From CBDUQI01 sp965369325 (lineage in GTDB: Bacteria; Pseudomonadota; Gammaproteobacteria; Steroidobacterales; JBCBZW01): a DNA stretch of 11,700 nt. The stretch spans positions 1-11,700 of the forward strand of contig CBDUQI010000189.1 in assembly GCA_965369325.1 (NCBI GenBank). Reading direction: 5' to 3'. Below are positions 7,690 to 11,700 of the stretch, one piece after another (the stretch's first letter is position 1; the number at the start of each line of letters is the position of its first letter). The translations under genes and the position numbers were made by a program. The notes beneath the pieces are model-generated. The model had not been told where the DNA came from and made no database searches. It saw only the letters and a program-made list of their open reading frames with translations.

Positions 7690-7714
7690 AAATTGTTTTT
7701 CGAAGGAGCGCACT

Positions 7715-8476
7715 ATGAAATTCACCTTAAGTCCGTTTTGGCGTGTCATCTGCTCCATTGGCTTGCTTGCCACCGCGGCGTCCTGCACGCATCAAATGCC
7801 ATTGGTATCGCATGCGCACATCGGACACAGCCTCGATTATTGGCATGATACACCAGACAATATGGGCCTATACGAGGTGGCGAATAGCGAGCTGAAAACT
7901 GCAATTCAGGCTACCGAACGGGCGCTGGACGGCGGTTTGACGACGTTGCAGCGCCGGGCGTATCTTGGCGATGCGCTGCACGCGCTGGATCCGGAGCGGC
8001 GTACTGCTGGGGCCGGCCTGGGGTACGGCGCGGTGCGGGCGTGGCGTGGCGCGCTCGAGCATCTGGAGTACGCTGCCACCTCTGAGGATGCCAGCGAGAA
8101 CATTGTCACTACGGTGGCACGGCTAGCGCACATTGGCGATGAGATTGGCAATCGGCTGGCCAGTGCGACGCAAGGTGTCCAGATAGCGGTGTCCGATCAG
8201 CACGCCGACGCCGCACAAGCGGCCCACACCCTTCGCCGCGAGCTGCTCAACCTATACCAGGGTGAGGACCGTGATGGCGACGGTACGGTCGCCATCACGC
8301 CGCAGGAAGCCGGCGTAAGTCAGCTGGTCGCACAACTGAACAAGATGCTGGGCCGCGAAGCTGACCCCCGCTACGAGCCGTTGCCGCGCCGCTATGTGCT
8401 TGGCTTGGTACGTCTGCCCAACGGCACTTGGGGATTTCGTTTGCGCGGTGCCGGTTCCGGTGCCTACGGCTATTAG
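7715..8476 (+). CDS. Lipoprotein of unknown function with one EF-hand-like loop
   Basis: 253 residues; ATG at 7715 with a perfect AAGGAG six bases upstream. The N terminus is a lipoprotein signal ending TAASC, so Cys24 is probably lipidated, with Thr25 favouring the outer membrane. The mature part is largely helical (about 50-180, with ATERALDGGLTTLQRRAYLGDAL and later HTLRRELLNLY). A calcium-binding-like loop, DRDGDGTVAITPQE, has Asp185, Asp187 and Asp189 in place, but its acidic residue falls at loop position 14 rather than 12. The C terminus is a small beta-rich stretch ending GSGAYGY. I do not recognise the family. It is divergent from the sigma gene, shares its promoter motif, and is followed 22 bp later by the caspase-like gene, so it may be a partner or calcium-responsive helper of that protein. 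Confidence 0.85.
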   Translation: MKFTLSPFWRVICSIGLLATAASCTHQMPLVSHAHIGHSLDYWHDTPDNMGLYEVANSELKTAIQATERALDGGLTTLQRRAYLGDALHALDPERRTAGAGLGYGAVRAWRGALEHLEYAATSEDASENIVTTVARLAHIGDEIGNRLASATQGVQIAVSDQHADAAQAAHTLRRELLNLYQGEDRDGDGTVAITPQEAGVSQLVAQLNKMLGREADPRYEPLPRRYVLGLVRLPNGTWGFRLRGAGSGAYGY

Positions 8477-8498
8477 TCGTGCCAGCGTGGCAGCGACG

Positions 8499-10085
8499 AT
8501 GAGCATCTCCAATGCGCATTACAGCAGGCCGGTAGTGGCGCGCTGGCGCAGCGCCCGGCGCGTCGGGCGTTCTGCGAGCAAGCTGATGGCCGGCGCGGCG
8601 GTGATACTGCTTTGTATCACCAGTTTTCCCCCGGCCCACGCATCGCGGGTGGCCGCGTGCCTGCAGCCCAGCGCGCCAGCGGCGATGCAGATATGCGACA
8701 AGGTTGCCAGCGAAGTCAGTCACGATATCGCAGCGCTGCGTGCGCTCGGCCACGAGCTGGAAATCCGGGGGCGCCACGCAGAGGCCTTGCGGGTGTATCA
8801 GATTGGTATCGGCGTACACGCTGCCAATCGCGATTTGCTCAGGCGCAGCATTCGCGCACGTGCGAACGCGCGTGCCTGGCGGTTGCTGGAAGACCCCGCG
8901 AGCGCCGGGCCAGTCGCCGGGCAGCCTGATGCGTTGCTTGCGGGCCAGATTGACGCCTGCCACCAGCAGCAGTTCGCGGCGGCGCTGGAGCCGTGTCGTC
9001 GCGCCGTACTGGCGTACCCTGACGATGGCGCTCTAAATGAACGTTTGGGCGATGTGCTGCGTAGTGTCGGTCGCGTTGATGACGCCGTGCAGGCATACAA
9101 TGCGAGCCTGATTGCGGGCCAGGCCAGCGCGGCGCGCAAACGCGATGCCCTCAGCCGGCTGGTGAGCACGATTGGTCGCCGACCGCCGCCGCTGCCACCG
9201 CTTGAGCCAGCGCTTGCCTCATCGACCCCGATGCAGGTTGGATCGGCACCATCGACTACCACCACGATGCCATCGTTGCCATTACCTAAACGCCTCGCGT
9301 CTGAGCATTCCGAGTTGGCGCTGAACGCGCGCGTCAGCCCGGCCAATCGGCCGCCTGCGGTACTCACACGCGGCGTACGCCGTGCTTTGGTGATCGGCAA
9401 TGAAACCTACCGTGATTTCCCGCGCCTGGCGACGCCCCTGGCGGACGTCGAGGCGGTCGCGCGGTTGCTTGCGGATCACTATGGCTTCAGCGACGTTCAG
9501 CGCCTGAGCGACGCCACGCGTTACCAGATACTCAGCGAGCTTTCATCGCTGCGGGCTCGCGCAGGTGCTGACGACCAGGTGCTAATCTACTACGCGGGCC
9601 ACGGCTATCTTGATCCCACCACCTCCCGTGGGTACTGGTTACCCGTGGATGCGCAACGCGACAATCTGGCCAACTGGTTGTCTACCAGTGATATCACCGA
9701 CACCCTGGCCGGTCTGGCAGCGCGACACGCGATGGTCATCGCAGATTCTTGTTTCTCCGGCAGCCTACTGCGCGCCGGCGGTGTCATTGCGCTGGATGAA
9801 CGCGTTGGATTACTCAGTCGCCTTGCTGCGCGTCGCTCTCGTACCATCATGACCTCCGGTGGACTCGAGCCGGTGGTTGATGATGGCGGCGGGCAACACT
9901 CGGTGTTCGCCGCAGCACTGCTAAACGGCTTGCAGAACAACACCGGCGTGCTCGAAGCTGGTCGGCTGTTTGTGCACGTACGTGATCAGGTCTCCCTGCA
10001 CGCTGAGCAAACACCACAGTACGCGCCGATCAGGAGCGCGGGGCACGATGGTGGTGACTTTTTGTTCGTGCGTACCTCGCGCTAA
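8499..10085 (+). CDS. Periplasmic TPR protein with C-terminal caspase-like (C14) peptidase domain
   Basis: 528 residues from the ATG at 8499. The frame is open back to an ATG at 8394, but that part overlaps the lipoprotein gene and looks like its shadow. A long N region and hydrophobic core (about 30-48) end in AHA, a likely signal peptidase site, so the protein is exported. TPR-like helical repeats follow (about 78-110 and 150-205: HAEALRVYQIGIGV, then FAAALEPCRRAVLAYPDDGALNERLGDVL). A Pro/Ser/Thr-rich linker leads to a caspase fold (about 288-525) starting RRALVIGNETYRDFPRL. The catalytic pair of clan CD is present: His368 in YYAGHGY and Cys418 in IADSCFSGSL. Such enzymes cut after basic or acidic residues, but the specificity is not visible here. 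The Cys-His pair is intact, so it is probably active. No transmembrane helix other than the signal is seen. Confidence 0.9.
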   Translation: MSISNAHYSRPVVARWRSARRVGRSASKLMAGAAVILLCITSFPPAHASRVAACLQPSAPAAMQICDKVASEVSHDIAALRALGHELEIRGRHAEALRVYQIGIGVHAANRDLLRRSIRARANARAWRLLEDPASAGPVAGQPDALLAGQIDACHQQQFAAALEPCRRAVLAYPDDGALNERLGDVLRSVGRVDDAVQAYNASLIAGQASAARKRDALSRLVSTIGRRPPPLPPLEPALASSTPMQVGSAPSTTTTMPSLPLPKRLASEHSELALNARVSPANRPPAVLTRGVRRALVIGNETYRDFPRLATPLADVEAVARLLADHYGFSDVQRLSDATRYQILSELSSLRARAGADDQVLIYYAGHGYLDPTTSRGYWLPVDAQRDNLANWLSTSDITDTLAGLAARHAMVIADSCFSGSLLRAGGVIALDERVGLLSRLAARRSRTIMTSGGLEPVVDDGGGQHSVFAAALLNGLQNNTGVLEAGRLFVHVRDQVSLHAEQTPQYAPIRSAGHDGGDFLFVRTSR

Positions 10086-10096
10086 CGCAATTGGTC

Positions 10097-10125
10097 TGAA
10101 CCGACCTGTCATCAAACCGCACTCA
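10097..10125 (+). promoter_or_regulatory. Candidate ECF promoter of the LuxR-type regulator gene
   Basis: TGAACC (10097-10102), 15 bases, then CGCACTCA (10118-10125), directly after the caspase stop codon. It matches the two divergent copies at 7561-7590 and 7619-7648 in both blocks and in spacing. Transcription would start near 10131, about 60 bases before the ATG at 10194. Confidence 0.6.
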
Positions 10126-10193
10126 TCGTCAAAGTTTATTGCGAATCACATCCTCGCCATTCGTGCCGGGATGTGAGCAAGGAGACGCTTTCG

Positions 10194-10838
10194 ATGCAGC
10201 ATGACTCAACCGCACATCTGTACCTGGTCGGCGCCCTCGCCGAGTGGGCCTCGCATGAGCCGGCGCTGGCGGCCCACTACGCGTCAGTGCGTCGCTTCGA
10301 TGATGCTGCGGTGTTTACCGATTGGCTGGACTACGCAAATATGCCCACCCACACGTGTGTGCTCATGCCGCTTCGCCATAGGCCGCTAAGTGGTCTGGAT
10401 CTGCTGGACATCCTGCGTGCCGACATGGTGGCGATGCCGGTTGTGTTGCTGGCCCGCTCGGAGGAGTTGATCGATGCAGTACGTACCACCCGCTACGACG
10501 GTGTTTACATGGTATGGCAGCCCTTCGGCCAGGCTCGCATACTCGACGCCATCAATCGCGCGTTGAGCGAATGGGACATCGCGCGGGATATCGTTATCGA
10601 ACCTGCCCCCTGCATCAGTTTAAAGGAACGCATTGCCACACTCTCGATGCGCCAGCGTCAGGTGTTGCACTACGTGTTCGCCGGTAACGCGAATCGCGCC
10701 ATCGCCGATCACCTTGGTATCAGCGTGAAAACGGTGGAGTTACACCGTGCCAGCATGATGAAAAAAATGCAGGCCGACAGCGTGGTTGATCTAATCCGCA
10801 TGCTGGCCGACTACGGTCGCGCCCTGCAGGATGCGTGA
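10194..10838 (+). CDS. LuxR/FixJ-type transcriptional regulator with degenerate receiver domain
   Basis: 214 residues. The ATG at 10194 was chosen because AAGGAG lies nine bases upstream; the longer frame to a GTG at 10173 would place that site inside the gene. The N-terminal half (about 8-125) follows the FixJ receiver pattern (CVLMPLRHRPLSGLDLLDIL, PVVLLARSE, VWQPFG) but the phosphoacceptor Asp is Pro, the acidic pocket is missing, the switch Thr is Ala and the conserved Lys is Gln. It therefore cannot be phosphorylated in the usual way. The C-terminal half is an intact LuxR DNA-binding helix-turn-helix (LSMRQRQVLHYVFAG, then NRAIADHLGISVKTVELHRASMMKKM). No sensor kinase gene is nearby. It lies 7 bp before the SctQ-like gene and is probably co-transcribed, so it may regulate type III secretion. 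Confidence 0.88.
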   Translation: MQHDSTAHLYLVGALAEWASHEPALAAHYASVRRFDDAAVFTDWLDYANMPTHTCVLMPLRHRPLSGLDLLDILRADMVAMPVVLLARSEELIDAVRTTRYDGVYMVWQPFGQARILDAINRALSEWDIARDIVIEPAPCISLKERIATLSMRQRQVLHYVFAGNANRAIADHLGISVKTVELHRASMMKKMQADSVVDLIRMLADYGRALQDA

Positions 10839-10845
10839 GTCAGTC

Positions 10846-11700
10846 ATGTTGATGCAGGTTGCATCCGAATACTCGCTCGGGCAGGCGCTGCCCAGCCTGG
10901 TCACGCTCACCGATGAGCGTTTGCCGCGGCTTACCCGCAAGGGCGTCGCATTATGCAATCGCCTGTATCGCAGCGCGCCCATTGAGCAGGCAGGGCTGAG
11001 TTGGTGCTGGCGCGCGCGCAGTGTGTTTGTGCCACAAGCGCAGATAGAGTTCGCCGTTGGCGATGTGCGCTTGACGGCGTTGTTCGATGACGACATTCCG
11101 ACCGAATCGGGCTCGGTGGTGCGTTGGCGTGAGCTGGACGGTGCGCTGCGCACGCTCGCCTGGACCTCTGCGCACGAGGCGTTTTTGGATCTGGCCCAAA
11201 CCGTACTCGGTTGTGAACTCTCGCCGGCCTGCGTGCTCGGCACTACCGATGAAAGCCTAGCGCCGGAGCCGCCTGTGCGCGCCGGTTTTGAGGTGCGCGA
11301 TGTGCACGACACCTGCCTGTTTAGTGGCGAGCTGCTGTTGCCCAGGCGCGAGGCGCTGCGAGCTGCACGTCGCGCACGCAGGGCGGAGCCCAATACAGGC
11401 CTGCCCGAGTTGCTTGCACCGTTCAGGTTGGAAATAGATCGCTGCGAGGTGATGCCAGACGAGCTCAACGACCTCGCAGCGGGCAGCCTAGTCTGCTTGA
11501 GCAACATGTCGCTGACCGAAACCAATGCAGGTGTCGTTCTTAGCTTAGCGCACACCGCCACCCATCCAACGGGTGCATGGCGGTTGGCGGGCGATGTCAC
11601 TGACCGCACGCTGACGCTGCGTCAGGTTCCGCCGCCACCCTGTTCTGGTAGTCGACTTACCCAAGGAGCCAATAGCATGAATGACATCACCGACAATACC
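10846..11700 (+). CDS. SctQ/YscQ-like type III secretion C-ring protein, 3' partial
   Basis: The frame stays open to the right edge (285 codons visible). The ATG at 10846 has GTGAG a few bases upstream; in-frame ATGs at 10831 (overlapping the LuxR stop) and 10852 are alternatives. The first ~190 residues match no family I can name with certainty, but the order (WCWRARS...AQIEFAVGDVRL, then LDLAQTVLGCEL) fits the N-terminal half of SctQ proteins. Residues about 195-265 read like a SpoA/surface-presentation-of-antigens domain: PFRLEIDRCEVMPDELNDLAAGS, then GAWRLAGDVTDRTLTLRQV. SctQ builds the cytoplasmic sorting platform of type III secretion; flagellar FliM/FliN share the fold. A second SpoA domain would be expected beyond 11700. 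An in-frame ATG at 11677 with its own AAGGAG may start a short C-terminal product. Confidence 0.6.
   Translation, partial: MLMQVASEYSLGQALPSLVTLTDERLPRLTRKGVALCNRLYRSAPIEQAGLSWCWRARSVFVPQAQIEFAVGDVRLTALFDDDIPTESGSVVRWRELDGALRTLAWTSAHEAFLDLAQTVLGCELSPACVLGTTDESLAPEPPVRAGFEVRDVHDTCLFSGELLLPRREALRAARRARRAEPNTGLPELLAPFRLEIDRCEVMPDELNDLAAGSLVCLSNMSLTETNAGVVLSLAHTATHPTGAWRLAGDVTDRTLTLRQVPPPPCSGSRLTQGANSMNDITDNT
11663..11679 (+). promoter_or_regulatory. Internal Shine-Dalgarno and in-frame ATG within the SctQ-like gene
   Basis: AAGGAG (11663-11668) stands eight bases before an ATG (11677-11679) that is in the same frame as the surrounding gene (831 bases from 10846). No stop codon separates them, so this is an internal start rather than a new gene, unless a frameshift is missed. 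The site is stronger than the one at the gene's own start. Confidence 0.6.

Noticed and set aside
8394..8498. Longer start for the caspase-like gene
   Set aside because: The extra 35 residues overlap the end of the lipoprotein gene in another frame, do not look like a signal peptide, and the ATG at 8499 is followed by a good export signal.
8295..8963. Leftward open frame of 222 codons under the lipoprotein and caspase genes
   Set aside because: It spans two well-supported genes on the other strand and its translation is Arg/Ala-rich without domain features, as expected for an antisense shadow in GC-rich DNA.
10791..11609. Leftward open frame of 272 codons opposite the SctQ-like gene
   Set aside because: It is Ser/Arg-rich with no recognisable domain and lies wholly under the rightward frame, which has a SpoA-like domain, tight linkage to LuxR and no stop to the edge.
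1..11700. CRISPR array, tRNA, rRNA, insertion sequence or attachment site
   Set aside because: No regularly spaced repeats, cloverleaf-like sequence, transposase-like protein or flanking direct repeats were seen on either strand.

Overview
The window is about 60% GC by eye, densely packed with protein genes and free of RNA genes or mobile elements. Secreted proteins with thrombospondin-type-3 plus dockerin-like tails, an alginate-export-type porin, outer-membrane lipoproteins and a SctQ-like protein point to a Gram-negative bacterium, probably a marine or sediment gammaproteobacterium. The taxon is inference; no rRNA or marker gene is present.

Left part (1-4714). A 5'-truncated, multidomain secreted di-haem cytochrome (MauG/cytochrome c peroxidase type) converges on a secreted Kelch-like beta-propeller protein. 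Both end in the same TSP3-dockerin tail, and a perfect 11-bp hairpin lies between the stop codons. Beyond them, leftward, is an outer-membrane porin of the alginate-export type.

Centre (4799-7531, leftward). An ECF sigma factor, a membrane anti-sigma factor with an HC2 zinc finger and a subtilisin-like (S8) lipoprotein protease form a tight unit: 29 bp overlap, then a 26 bp gap. The porin follows 84 bp downstream and may be co-transcribed.

Right part (7715-11700, rightward). An EF-hand-bearing lipoprotein, a periplasmic TPR-caspase (C14) protein, a LuxR-type regulator whose receiver domain has lost its phosphorylation residues, and the start of a SctQ/YscQ-like type III secretion C-ring gene that runs off the right edge.

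Main result. The same two-block motif, TGAACS-N15-YGCACWCA, occurs in front of the sigma factor gene (leftward), the lipoprotein-caspase unit (rightward) and the LuxR gene (rightward). A by-eye check of the TGAAC sites I could find on both strands found no fourth copy. The layout resembles ECF promoters, so the window may hold one regulon: the ECF sigma would drive its own operon with the protease, the lipoprotein-caspase operon, and a pseudo-receiver regulator placed just before a type III secretion gene. An in-frame ATG with a perfect Shine-Dalgarno sequence inside the SctQ-like gene suggests the separate short SctQ product known from other type III systems.
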